Below, in pieces: positions 10,422 to 20,088 of a DNA stretch of 64,000 nucleotides. The notes below the pieces were generated by a model. That model did no database searches and was not told where the DNA came from. It worked only from the letters and a program-made list of their open reading frames with translations. Origin of the DNA: Otatea glauca (lineage: Eukaryota > Streptophyta > Magnoliopsida > Poales > Poaceae). The DNA lies in NCBI GenBank assembly GCA_036346275.1, contig CM070713.1, forward strand, positions 76,004,382 through 76,068,381, read 5' to 3'. Position 1 is the first letter of the stretch, and each line of letters opens with the position of its first letter. Position numbers and translations under genes: made by a program.

Positions 10422-11825
10422 ATGGCGCCGGGACCACTTCAGCCCGTGACTGTCCTGGAGCAATGCCACGTCTCGCCGTCGCCGGCACCGGCGACCGGGC
10501 AGCCACGTGCGCTGCCGCTCACGTTCTTCGACCTCGTCTTCTGGGACTTCCCGCCCGTGCAGCGCCTCTTCTTCTACGACAATGCCGACCTCCTCGACGT
10601 CCCCGAGTTCCTCCTCCGCGAGCTGCCCCTGTTCAAGAAGTCCCTGGCCGCCGCGCTGCACCATTTCTACCCATTGGCCGGGAAGCTTACGTGCGGGATG
10701 CTGGAGGGCGCGGCACCTGAAGTCGTCTTCTCGGACGGTGGTTCAGTCCGCCTGACCGTGGCTGTCGGCGGCGACGACTTCCAAGACCTCGCTGGCGACC
10801 ACGCGCGCGACACCGCGAGGCTCCGTCCGCTGCTGCCTCCGCTGCCAAAACATGGCGGCTCTAATTCTCAGGACGTTCTCGCCATTCAGATCACCGTGTT
10901 TCCTCGCGCCGGCATGTGCATCGGCACGACGCTGCACCACGCCGTGGCCGACGGCTCCAGCTACGTGCACTTTATGAAGACGTGGGCTACCATCCACCGC
11001 CTCGGCCCCGAGGGCAGGAAGGTGGTGGTGGACGCGCCCCCGCTGTTCGACCGCAGCGTCGTGCGAGACGACGCCGGGCTCCGCGAGGCATTTGTCCGCG
11101 ACCAACGGGCTCTTGCGGTAGCCGGCGACAAGCGGCTCGACGACTGGGACCTCAGCCGTCGGCCGGGCGTCGTGCTCGCTACGTTCCGGTTCACGGACAA
11201 GCTACTCCGCAGTCTGGGAAGCCACGTCCAGTCGGAGACCTCGGCGCGGTGCTCGCCCTACGCGCTGGCGTGCGGCGCCGCTTGGGCCGGCATCGTGCAC
11301 GCGCGCGGGAACACGGACTTCGGAGCGGCAGGAGACAACGCGCACTTCGGGTTCGTGACCGGGTGCAAGCCCCGCATGAGCCCGCCTATACCGGCGAACT
11401 ACTTCGGCAACTGCCTGGGGCTCTGCCGCGTGGAGGCCAAGCGGAGCGGCCTCACCGCGGCGGCTGCCTCCGCGGCCATTTGGCGGGTGATCGAGGGGCT
11501 CGCGGAGCAAGGGCGGGCGTTCCGTGACGCGCGCGGGTGGGTGAGGTGCGTGCGGGAGCACGCGTCGGCGCGCGCGGTGACCGTGGCCGGCTCACCGAAG
11601 CTGGGCGTGTACGCGACGGATTTGGGCGCGCCGTGGGGCCGGCCGCGGAAGGTGGAGATCGCGTCGGTGGAGCGGACGGGCGCTCTGGCGCTTGCAGAGA
11701 GCGGCCTCGAGGGCGAAGAAGAAGGTGGTGGCATCGAGGTTGGGCTGGCGCTGCCGCGCAGGGAAATGGAGGCGTTCCGGGCGTTTTACCGCGACCTGCT
11801 TGCCACGCACAACCTCGTCCTGTGA
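10422..11825 (+). CDS. BAHD acyltransferase, anthocyanin/flavonoid-glucoside malonyltransferase-like
   Basis: This intronless gene encodes 467 residues, normal for the BAHD family of acyl-CoA-dependent transferases, which are cytosolic. The catalytic HxxxD motif is H173-A-V-A-D177-G. A YFGNC motif at 327-331 is a hallmark of the clade that acylates anthocyanin and other flavonoid glucosides. Near the C-terminus the usual DFGWG is D400-L-G-A-P-W-G-R-P, a changed structural motif with two extra residues before Trp. I chose the ATG at 10422 because the family alignment begins at MAPGPLQPVTVLEQCHVSPSP. An in-frame ATG at 10311 would add 37 unrelated residues. A poly(A) signal AATAAA lies at 12030. 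The acyl donor (malonyl or hydroxycinnamoyl) cannot be told from sequence. Confidence 0.92.
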   Translation: MAPGPLQPVTVLEQCHVSPSPAPATGQPRALPLTFFDLVFWDFPPVQRLFFYDNADLLDVPEFLLRELPLFKKSLAAALHHFYPLAGKLTCGMLEGAAPEVVFSDGGSVRLTVAVGGDDFQDLAGDHARDTARLRPLLPPLPKHGGSNSQDVLAIQITVFPRAGMCIGTTLHHAVADGSSYVHFMKTWATIHRLGPEGRKVVVDAPPLFDRSVVRDDAGLREAFVRDQRALAVAGDKRLDDWDLSRRPGVVLATFRFTDKLLRSLGSHVQSETSARCSPYALACGAAWAGIVHARGNTDFGAAGDNAHFGFVTGCKPRMSPPIPANYFGNCLGLCRVEAKRSGLTAAAASAAIWRVIEGLAEQGRAFRDARGWVRCVREHASARAVTVAGSPKLGVYATDLGAPWGRPRKVEIASVERTGALALAESGLEGEEEGGGIEVGLALPRREMEAFRAFYRDLLATHNLVL

Positions 11826-12131
11826 GGCCCAAACCGCGGGAAACGTACGTTCCGCTTCGTCGATCTCTTTGCCCGGCAGTGAGTGCAAATTGTAACATTT
11901 CCTGGGTGTTATCTGTGCGGTGTATCTCTCGCTATTCTTCTATGTGGGACAAAACAAGTAGGGAGAGGCGCCAAGAATTGTGTTATACGTGCATACATTG
12001 CCTCGTAGTATCTATAACATTTCTTCGAGAATAAAAACATATGATGTATATTAGTAATGGAGAAAGAAAAAATTAATACTACCTTTACTAGCCTGAAGAG
12101 TTCCTTGCCTCTTATTGCTTTGAACCGTTGG
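11826..12131 (+). other. 3' flank of the acyltransferase gene
   Basis: Probable 3' UTR, with AATAAA at 12030-12035 about 205 bp after the stop codon. Nothing else is seen. Confidence 0.5.
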
Positions 12132-12530
12132 AGAGCCGGCTTGACTCGCGGCTCGAGCCGAGCTGGCGGAAAAAAAAATTACACCTGGGTCCTTTTCTGA
12201 AAAAAAAAATACTTTTAGGTCCTTTTTCGGGAAAAAAAATTACGGTTAGATCCTTTTTTTCCGAAAAAAGGATATATATTACGTCCATGCCCTTTTAGCG
12301 TTTTTAAGAGTAGCGCTCGGGTCCTTTTTCAGAAACTCGAAATTACATTTAGGTCATTTTTTTGTAAAAAAAAACCGTTCGGATCCTTTTTTTTTTGGAA
12401 AAAAATGCATTGCATTTTGGCCCTTTTTGCATTTTTCTAGCATTACGTTTAAACCCTTTTGCGGAAAACACACAAAAAAAATTGGATCCTTTTCGCTCGT
12501 TTTCTACATTTACTCGTGTATGGAGCGTCA
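12132..12530 (-). repeat. AT-rich tandem-like array, right member of an inverted pair
   Basis: Read on the minus strand this has the same order as 6160-6450: a GCTCCATACACGAGTAAATG-like start, then units such as AAAAAGGACCTAAAAGTATT, then a GGCTCGAGCCGCGAGTC-type GC end with AAGCCGGCTC. The two copies face each other 5.7 kb apart with the acyltransferase between them. This copy is about 100 bp longer. No family is recognised. Confidence 0.6.
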
Positions 12531-13441
12531 ATCGCGTGCTTTCTCGATTTTCTCGTGTGGAGAGCGGCGCCCGCGATGTGGCACGCCGCGTAAAAGTTTG
12601 TGGTTACGTTGATATCAGAAGGAAGCTAAGGCTCCCGGTGGCATTGATTTTTTTTCCTACTTACTACCACTGTGCCGCTTGTGATTGTCATGGCACCGTA
12701 CTTATCACGGGTCGCTGCGTCTTTTGCTACCTCCTCGATCCTCTACCCCCGGACGATTCAACGGTTCAACCTGGATCCAGCGTGTTTTTCTCCTTCCAGA
12801 AACCGATGAATGCAAAGTCGTTTCACATGCGTGCTTCCCAAACGATCCAGGAGACGCGACTGTTTTGCTATTCCTTCCATTTTTCACCGCGAAGAAACAT
12901 ACTACATCACCAAAGACCCGAACGATACATCAGAGATATCTAACCAAACTTTGCAGCCTCCGTTAGACCGTTAGTCCGTTGCAGAAGTATTCGATCTTCG
13001 CCAAATGATTCATAATTCTCGTAGAAATATTAAAAGCTTTCTCAGTCTAAAAACTGAAGCTAACGACGGATCTTGGCATGCAGATAAATGAGGGACCTTG
13101 ACACTGCGACAGTGACACGCGGTGTCGTTGATTGGTGAAAAATGACGAAGACACACGTACGATCGAAACGACATCTCTCACTACGTAGAACGTGCCCATG
13201 GAGAACGTGATACGCGTGTGTTCCTTTCAAGTTTTAGACGCTAGCGAAGCGAATAAGCGATAGGGCAACCTCTGCTTCGCTGGAGCCCTGGAGGCCGGGG
13301 AGACCACAATATTGCGATTCATTGAGGTGGAGGGAGGGGGGCTCCCGTCCAATCTACTCACCAATCTCCGCCCAAACAAATATTGGCCATATATAGACGG
13401 ATCATCTCTCAGCATCATCATCGTTAGAAATTAAGATGCAA
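12531..13441. other. Intergenic, no gene seen
   Basis: Mixed-composition DNA up to the target-site duplication of the next retrotransposon. The open frames here have no recognisable protein content. Confidence 0.45.
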
Positions 13442-13446
13442 AGATG

Positions 13447-14385
13447 TGTTAGATTATTATGGGATGGTCCATAATTAATTTAATAGAAATTCCTAAAGGC
13501 CCATTAGAATACTAGGAGTCATGAAATTGGTTTAGTACCATATGGGTAATTGAGAGAAGGTTTGACCAACTTAAATAGTTGAGTTGTGTGTCTCTCAATT
13601 AGCAAGGTAGAAAAGGGTAAAGGCTGTGCCACACGCGCGCACGCGCCGAGCCGAGCCGTGTGCGAGTCGAGACGAGTCGAGACGTGCGCAAGCCAGGCGG
13701 TGCTGGGCGGTTTTTTTTGTCGTTTCAGTAGTCAATATGACCAGTAACCGCAGTGATCAATGTGACCAGTAACTGCCGTCAGTTACCTGTAACGGACGTG
13801 GTTGATGGCTGGCACTCCTGCTCCTGCCCGTTGCATGTCGCGAGGCTATATAAGGAGAGCCACGGCTGTGCTTTTCTTCACCGACTTGACTCTTCCACAT
13901 ACTCCATTGTTCTGCTGCTGTCCTTTGCATTTCGCCTCTGTTTTCTTGCGCGCACAAGTAGCGAGAGGAGCGAGCCTCGGAACCTCGCCTTCTTGAGATC
14001 TTGCTCGAGATAGAAGGCCGATAAGGTTTTGGGGAGCGACCACGCGATCGCCGAAAAGTGTTCTGAAGCGCATCGCGACCGCAACGCGTGTCGACCTTTG
14101 CATCAACCGCTTCATCGCGACAATGCGTGATCGTCTACTTCGACCGTCATGGCGAACGAGAATGTTACGCTGCGCGCTGTGCTAACGGTGGCACCGGCTC
14201 AAGGGTATATTAACTTATACCATGTTTTAATCATGCCGATTTCTTGTTCATTAGTCTTTGCGTATGAGATAGATAATTTGTTATCTAGTACCTTTGGCTT
14301 TGAACAAAAATTGCATCTTTGTTTAATCATGACTTACATAATTCTGTGGATTAAAATATTGAGAAAATTCCTAATATTTTCAACA
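13447..14385 (+). repeat. 5' LTR of the forward copia element, 939 bp
   Basis: Starts TGTTAGATTATTATGGGATG and ends CCTAATATTTTCAACA. A TATA box TATATAAG lies at 13847-13854, giving the U3 promoter. It matches the 3' LTR closely at both ends but differs strongly in mid-U3 (about 13640-13800), and it carries a roughly 24-bp stretch near 14163-14190 that is absent from the 3' LTR. Confidence 0.95.
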
Positions 14386-14482
14386 ATCCAAAAACCTTAT
14401 ACTAGGAATTTTACAACTCTGGTTTATTTGCGCTTAAGCCAATCTTGTATTTGGCGCAAATTACAAGCGTTAGCGCGCCAAG

Positions 14483-15442
14483 ATGATTTTGTGGTTGACT
14501 GCCATGAACGTGTATCACGTTGCGCAAGGCAAGCCACAGCCTGAGGGTGGGCTCTCTCCTGAGCAGGAGAGTGCCTTCATGGCTGCGGATAACTTGTTCA
14601 GAGGTGCCGTGATTAGTGTTCTGGGAGAAAATCTTGTTGATGTGTACATGGTTTTGCCAAGTGGTAAAGAAATGTGGGATGCACTTGAGGCAAAATTCGG
14701 AGTCTCTGACGCGGGCAGTGAACTCTATGTCATGGAGCAGTTTCATGACTACAAGATGGTTGATGACCACTCTGTAGTAGAACAGGCTCATGAGGTTCAA
14801 GCTTTTGCGAAAGAACTTGAGAATTTTACATGTGCATTACCCGACAAGTTTGTAGCGAGATGCATCATTGCGAAGCTGCCACCTTCTTGGAGGGATTTTG
14901 CCACTACTCTAAAACACAAGAGACAAGAGTTCAGCGTTGCTGGTCTCATTGGGTCTCTAAATGTTGAGGAGAAAGCGAGGGCAAAAGATATACGTGGGAA
15001 TGAAAGTTCTAGTGCCAATGTGGTACAAAAGAAAATCTTTCAATTCAACAAGAAGAATAAAAATAAGTCTGAAAAGCCTGAGAACAAGAACAAGGCCGCT
15101 CAAACTACTAGCTTCAAGAAGAAAAAGAATAAAGGAAAGGGAAACTGCTTTGTCTGTAATGGTACTGATCATTGGGCAAATGATTGCCCTGATCGCAAAG
15201 ACAATAAGCAGAAAAAGTCTGCCAACGTTGTTATTGGTAATACTGAGGAGGGAACATCCGGGTATGTTTCAATACCTACCGTTCTATCAAGATGTTGTTC
15301 ACTGATTGGTGGATTGACACGAGGCCAATATACATGTTTGTCTTGTGGATCCTTATTCTCTTCTTACCAGTCGCAGGGCTACCTCCGTGTTGATGGGGAA
15401 TGGGTCGCAGCACTTGTACGTGGAGTCGCACGATTGACTTGA
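14483..15442 (+). CDS. gag: Copia Gag polyprotein fragment with zinc knuckle
   Basis: This open frame of 319 codons holds the copia capsid region (GKEMWDALEAKFG, YKMVDDHSVVEQAHEV, AKLPPSWRDFATTLKHKR), a Lys-rich linker and a CX2CX4HX4C zinc knuckle at 15146-15187 (CFVCNGTDHWANDC). The true N-terminus is probably upstream, because the sequence preceding this ATG already looks Gag-like but is broken. After about 15300 the frame leaves the conserved sequence: the protease W-I-D-T is visible near 15312 but shifts frame right at the active site. It is part of a decayed element and unlikely to be a functional gene. Confidence 0.85.
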   Translation: MILWLTAMNVYHVAQGKPQPEGGLSPEQESAFMAADNLFRGAVISVLGENLVDVYMVLPSGKEMWDALEAKFGVSDAGSELYVMEQFHDYKMVDDHSVVEQAHEVQAFAKELENFTCALPDKFVARCIIAKLPPSWRDFATTLKHKRQEFSVAGLIGSLNVEEKARAKDIRGNESSSANVVQKKIFQFNKKNKNKSEKPENKNKAAQTTSFKKKKNKGKGNCFVCNGTDHWANDCPDRKDNKQKKSANVVIGNTEEGTSGYVSIPTVLSRCCSLIGGLTRGQYTCLSCGSLFSSYQSQGYLRVDGEWVAALVRGVARLT

Positions 15443-15617
15443 AGTTTACTTGAGAAAAAGTCGTGCGATCGAGGAACGTGCATCACGTGCCGTGATAAAT
15501 AAAAACCTTGTCGTGGTCTCTATTGTGTAGAGACGGTTTTAAGCTAGTTTTGAATCCAATAAATGTGTTGTTTCTAAAATTGGAACTTTTATTGGAAAAG
15601 GCTATGAGAGCGGAGGC

Positions 15618-16893
15618 TTGTTCCGCTTGTCTTTGACGGACATGAATAAAATTGTGAATCATGTTTGTAATCATGAGACTGATGTTTGGCATTCACGACT
15701 TTGTCATATTAATCTTGGTTGCATGATGCGGTTAGCCAGTATAAATTTAATCCCAAAATTTACCCAAGTCAAAGGTTCTAAGTGTCAAGTGTGTGTGCAA
15801 TCTAAGCAACCTCGCAAGCCTCACAAGGCAGCTGAGGCGAGAAATTTGGCACCGTTAGAAGTAGTTCATACCGATTTATGCGAGATGAACGGGGAGTTGA
15901 CAAAGGGTGGTAAGAGGTGTTTCATGACTTTGATTGATGATTCTACTAGATATTGCTATGTGTATTTATTAAAGTCAAAAGATGAGGCTTTTCACTATTT
16001 TAAGATCTATAAAGTCAAGTCGAGAACCAACTTGAGAGAAAAATCAAGCGGGTTAGGTCGGATCGTGGTGGAGAATACTTTTCTAATGAGTTTAATTTAT
16101 TCTGTGAGGAACATGGAATAATCCATGAGAGGACGCCTCCTATTCGCCCCAATCAAGCGGGGTTGCCGAAAGAAAGAACCGTACTCTAAGCGAGATGGTT
16201 AACGCCATGTTAGAAACAGCGGGACTTTCCAAGGGATGGTGGGGTGAGGCTATATTGACTGCATGTCATGTCTTAAACAGGGTTCCTACAAAGAATAAAG
16301 AAATCACACCATTCGAGGAATGGGAGAGGAAAAGATTAAATTTCTCCTATTTACGTACTTGGGGCTGTTTGGCTAAAGTGAATGTGCCTGTCCCAAAGAA
16401 GCGTAAACTTAGACCAAAAATCGTTGATTGTGTCTTTATTGGTTATGCTTTTCACAGCGTTGGATATAGATTCTTAATAGTGAAATCTGGAGTACCTGAT
16501 ATGAATGAAGGTACAATTTTTGAGTCCAATGATGCCACATTCTTTGAGGACTTATTTCGTATGAAAGAGACACTTAGCTCATCTGGCCAAGAATCTATCT
16601 TCTCTCCTAAACCTTCCACTCCTATACAAATTGAGCCCATTTTTGAGGAAAATCCAATAGATGAGGGCAATGAAGTAACTCGTAAGAGTAAGAGACTAAG
16701 GACTACAAAGTCTTTTGGTGATGACTTCATTGTATATCTAGTGGATGATACTCCAAGAACCATTAAGGAGGCTTATTCATCTCAGGACGCTGACTATTGG
16801 AAGGAAGCGGTCAGTGAGATGAATTCCATCTTGAGCGATGGAACTTGGGAAGTTGTTGAACGTCCATATGGGTGTAAACACAGTAGGATGTAA
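15618..16893 (+). pseudogene. Copia GAG-pre-integrase and integrase, frameshifted
   Basis: The segment 15618-16121 shows the pre-integrase zinc-binding pattern (HSRLCHIN followed by CQVCVQSKQ), then the integrase core with VHTDLCEMN and LIDDSTRYCYVYLLKSKDEAF. Two acidic catalytic positions are recognisable. A frameshift near 16050-16190 separates the third catalytic region from 16195-16893, which carries the integrase C-terminus (WWGEAILTACHVLNRVP, FGCLAKV-type WGCLAKV) and the linker to RT (DADYWKEAVSEMNSI). The enzyme would insert element cDNA into the genome, but it is broken here. Confidence 0.88.
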
Positions 16894-18281
16894 GTGGGTG
16901 TTCAAGAAAAAGCGAGGCCCGATAGTACGATTGAAAAGTACAAGGCAAGGCTTGTGGCCAAGGGTTATACCGCAAAGAAGGCGAGGACTTCTTTGATATT
17001 TACTCACTGTTGCCGATTGACCACTATTAGAGTACTACTGTCTTTGGTTGCCTCCTACGGTCCGATCATCCATCAGATGGATGTAAAGACGGCTTTCTTT
17101 AATGGAGAGTTGGAAGAGGAAATCTATATGGATCACCTGATGGATTTGTAGTAAAGGGTCATGAAGGAAAAGTGTGTAGGTTGTTGAAGTCTTTGTATGG
17201 CCTTAAGCAAGCACCTGCTAAATGCACGAGAAGTTCGACAGAACTTTAACATCCGCCGCTTTGTTGTGAATGAAGGTGACAAATGTGTGTATTACCGCTA
17301 TGGTGGGGGTGAAGGAGTGATTATGTGTCGTATGTTGATGACATCTTGATCTTTGGGACGAACCTTAATGTGATTAAGGAAGTCAAGGACTTCTTGTCCG
17401 AAAACTTTGAAATGAAATATTTGGGAGTAGCGGATGTCATCTTAAACATTAAATTGTTAAGAGAAGGTGACGGTGGGATTACTCTTGAGCGATCCCATTA
17501 TGTGGAAAAGGTGTTGAGTCGCTTTGGCTATAGCGATTGCAAACCCGCTCCAACGCCGTATGATCCAAGTGTGCTATTACGAAAGAACCAACGAATAGCA
17601 AAGGATCAATTGAGATATTCCCAAATCATTGGTTCATTGATGTATTTAGCTAGTGCAACAAGGCTCGATATCTCGTTTCTTTGTGAGCAAACTAAGCCGG
17701 TTTGTTTCAAACCCAGGAGATAATCATTGGCATGCTCTTGAGAGAGTAATGCGCTATCTAAAGGGACATCAAGTTATGAAATTCACTACACCGGTACCCT
17801 AGGGTACTTGAGGGTTATAGTGATTCAAACCGGATATCCGATCATCGATGAAATAAAAGCCACAAGTGGATATGTGTTCACCTTGGGTGGTGGAGCTGTT
17901 TCGAAGTCTTGCAAGCGCACCATCTTAACGAGGTCTACAATGGAAGCGTAACTCACAGCATTAGATACCGCATCTGTGGAAGCCGACTGGCTGCGTGAAC
18001 TTGTGAAGGACTTACCGGTGGTTGATAAGCCGGTGCCTGCTATTCTTTTGAACTGTGACAATCAGACGGTGATTGTCAAGGTAAACAGTTCTAAGGATAA
18101 CATGAAGTCATCAAGGCACGTTAAGAGGCGGTTGAAGTCTGTCAGGAAAATGAGAAACTCCGGAGTTATAGCATTGGACTATGTCCAGACGGCTAAAAAC
18201 TTGGCAGATCCTTTTACAAAGGGACTATCACGGAATGTGATAGATGAAGCATCGAGGGAGATGGGCTTGAGACCCACATAA
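16894..18281 (+). pseudogene. Copia reverse transcriptase and RNase H, frameshifted
   Basis: RT begins at 16894 after an in-frame stop (KYKARLVAKGYTAKKA, MDVKTAFFNGELEEEIYM), is interrupted near 17150-17320, and resumes with the active-site YVDD at 17331-17342 (SYVDDILIFGTN). RNase H and its C-terminus follow at about 17825-18281, with VEADWLRELV-like sequence and SRHVKRRLKSVRK, ending TKGLSRNVIDEASREMGL. At least three frame breaks occur. About 540 bp of untranslated sequence follows before the 3' LTR. Confidence 0.88.
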
Positions 18282-18824
18282 AGTCAAGTCTTAGTGGTAA
18301 CTCATCCTATTTGATCGGAGATCCCGTGAATTAGGATGTTGAGACAAGCTAGTGACTGGCTGAGAAGAGAGTACTTCTGTACTTGGCCCACTCCGTTTGA
18401 GATGCAATAACTCTCCTATTCTGTATGGCAAGTTGGTTATACTTTAAAGTATTCCGAGTGGCTTTGATAAGCAGAGATGTTGTCCTACAGAACATCTTAT
18501 GAGGAATACACTAATATGAGTTCGACTGCTAGTCACAGTTTATGAGATTGGGTGATCTCTAGAGGCTCATGAAAGGCTAAGGAGTATGACTTATAAGCTC
18601 CAAACCGAGGGGATGCATTTAGCAGCCTAGTATCAGTAAAGGACTTTGGTGAAACTTGTTCGCACAAAACTGTCAATTCAAGGCATAGTCCATTGTTCAG
18701 TTGTGGATGAGCGTAACCTTTGTTCTAGATGGAAGTTCAACTTACAGTCTCCATCGAAAAGCGGTATATCAAACTACATTGAATCGAGAGTATTTCAAAT
18801 GTGCCTTTGAAATTTGGTGAGGAT

Positions 18825-19814
18825 TGTTAGATTATTATGGGATGGCCCATAATTAATTTAATAGAAATTCCAAAAGGCCCATTAGAATACTAGGAGTCAT
18901 GAAATTGGTTTAGTACCATATGGGTAATTGAGAGAAGGTTTGACCAACTTAAATAGTTGAGTTGTGTGTCTCTCAATTAGCAAGGTAGAAAAGGGTAAAG
19001 GTTGTGCACACACGCTACATGCAGCCGAGCCGAGCCGAGGCGTGGCGTGGCGTGTGCGAGTCGAGTCGAGACGAGACGAGTCGAGACGAGACGAGACGAG
19101 ACGTGACGTGCACGTCGCGCAGCGAGCGATCCGGACGTGATGTCTTTGGCGGGCGGTTTGTTTTGCCGTTCGTGACGAGAATCGCCGTCGATTACGTAGC
19201 GGACGTGGTTGATGGTCGGCATAATGATCGTCGATTCGTAACGACTAAATGAGTTGATGGCTGGTAACTCCTGCTCCTGGCCGTTGCATGTCGCGAGGCT
19301 ATATAAGGAGAGCCACGGCTGTGCTTTTCTTAACCGACTTGACTCTTCCACATACTCCATTGTTCTGCTGCTGTCCTTTGCATTTCGCCTCTGTTTTCTT
19401 GCGCGCACAAGTAGCAGAGGAGCAGAGCCTCGGAACCTCGCCCTTCTTGAGATCTTGCTCGAGATAGAAGGCCGATAAGGTTTTTGGGAGCGACCACGCG
19501 ATCGCTCGAAAAGTGTTCTGAAGCGCATCGCACTGCACTGCGCGTGTCAGATCTTGCATCAACCGCTTCACTGCGACAACCTGTGATCGTTTACTTCGAC
19601 CGTCTTGGCGAACGAGAATGCACCGGCTCAAGGGTATATTAACTTATACCGTATTTTAATCATGCTGATTTCTTGTTCATTAGTCTTTGCGTATGAGATA
19701 GATAATTTGTTATCTAGTACCTTTGGCTTTGAACAAAAATTGCATCTTTGTTTAATCATGACTTACATAATTCTGTGGATTAAAATATTGAGAAAATTCC
19801 TAATATTTCCAACA
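18825..19814 (+). repeat. 3' LTR of the forward copia element, 990 bp
   Basis: Starts TGTTAGATTATTATGGGATG and ends CCTAATATTTCCAACA. It has TATATAAG at 19300-19307. A pentanucleotide GAGAC/GAGTC run at about 19056-19101 is expanded relative to the 5' LTR. The segment 19110-19260 differs from the corresponding part of the 5' LTR. Confidence 0.95.
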
Positions 19815-19914
19815 AGATGTCCACACATAAATAGACAGAAGACAAAAGGGTTAAACTATAAACAAAAACTACGATAACGAATGAACAAGAGTCCAACAAA
19901 CAAATGTCCAATAA

Positions 19915-20058
19915 AAACAGTGCTTCAATGCTTTCCCTCCTAATACAAGTTGCACAAATTTTGAAGCAAGCGAAGGGGTAAGTAATCATCATCTACCCTT
20001 TATTCATGCTTTAATATTTGTGCAACGGTAAAAAAGAGAAGCATGGAAGCACCTCTCG
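19915..20058 (+). mobile_element. hAT-type MITE, 144 bp (copy 1)
   Basis: Flanked by the exact 8-bp duplication TCCAATAA at 19907-19914 and 20059-20066. The inverted ends are AGTGCTTCAATGCTTT and, in reverse complement, AGGTGCTTCCATGCTTC. The inside contains TAATACAAGTTGCACAAATT and GTAAGTAATCATCATC. The same element recurs at 57381-57523, 59237-59375, and in worn form near 47712 and 47985. Confidence 0.85.
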
Positions 20059-20088
20059 TCCAATAATACATGATTTATACTACATACA

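Larger units (their letters stand above)
13447..19814 (+). mobile_element. Ty1/copia LTR retrotransposon, both LTRs present, coding region decayed
   Basis: The element is bounded by TGTTAG...CAACA LTRs at 13447-14385 and 18825-19814 and is flanked by the 5-bp target duplication AGATG (13442-13446 and 19815-19819). The inside reads gag with zinc knuckle, protease remnant, integrase, RT and RNase H in copia order. Several frameshifts and stops break pol. The boundaries are directly visible, so this is one of the surest mobile elements in the window. Confidence 0.96.

Noticed and set aside
11537..12034. 165-codon plus-strand frame overlapping the acyltransferase
   Set aside because: Out-of-frame shadow of a GC-rich gene; the overlapping BAHD frame has all family motifs.
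12395..12943. 182-codon plus-strand frame after the acyltransferase
   Set aside because: Begins in the AT-rich array and has no domain.
18977..19528. 183-codon minus-strand frame
   Set aside because: Inside the 3' LTR of the copia element; similar frames occur in the 5' LTR.
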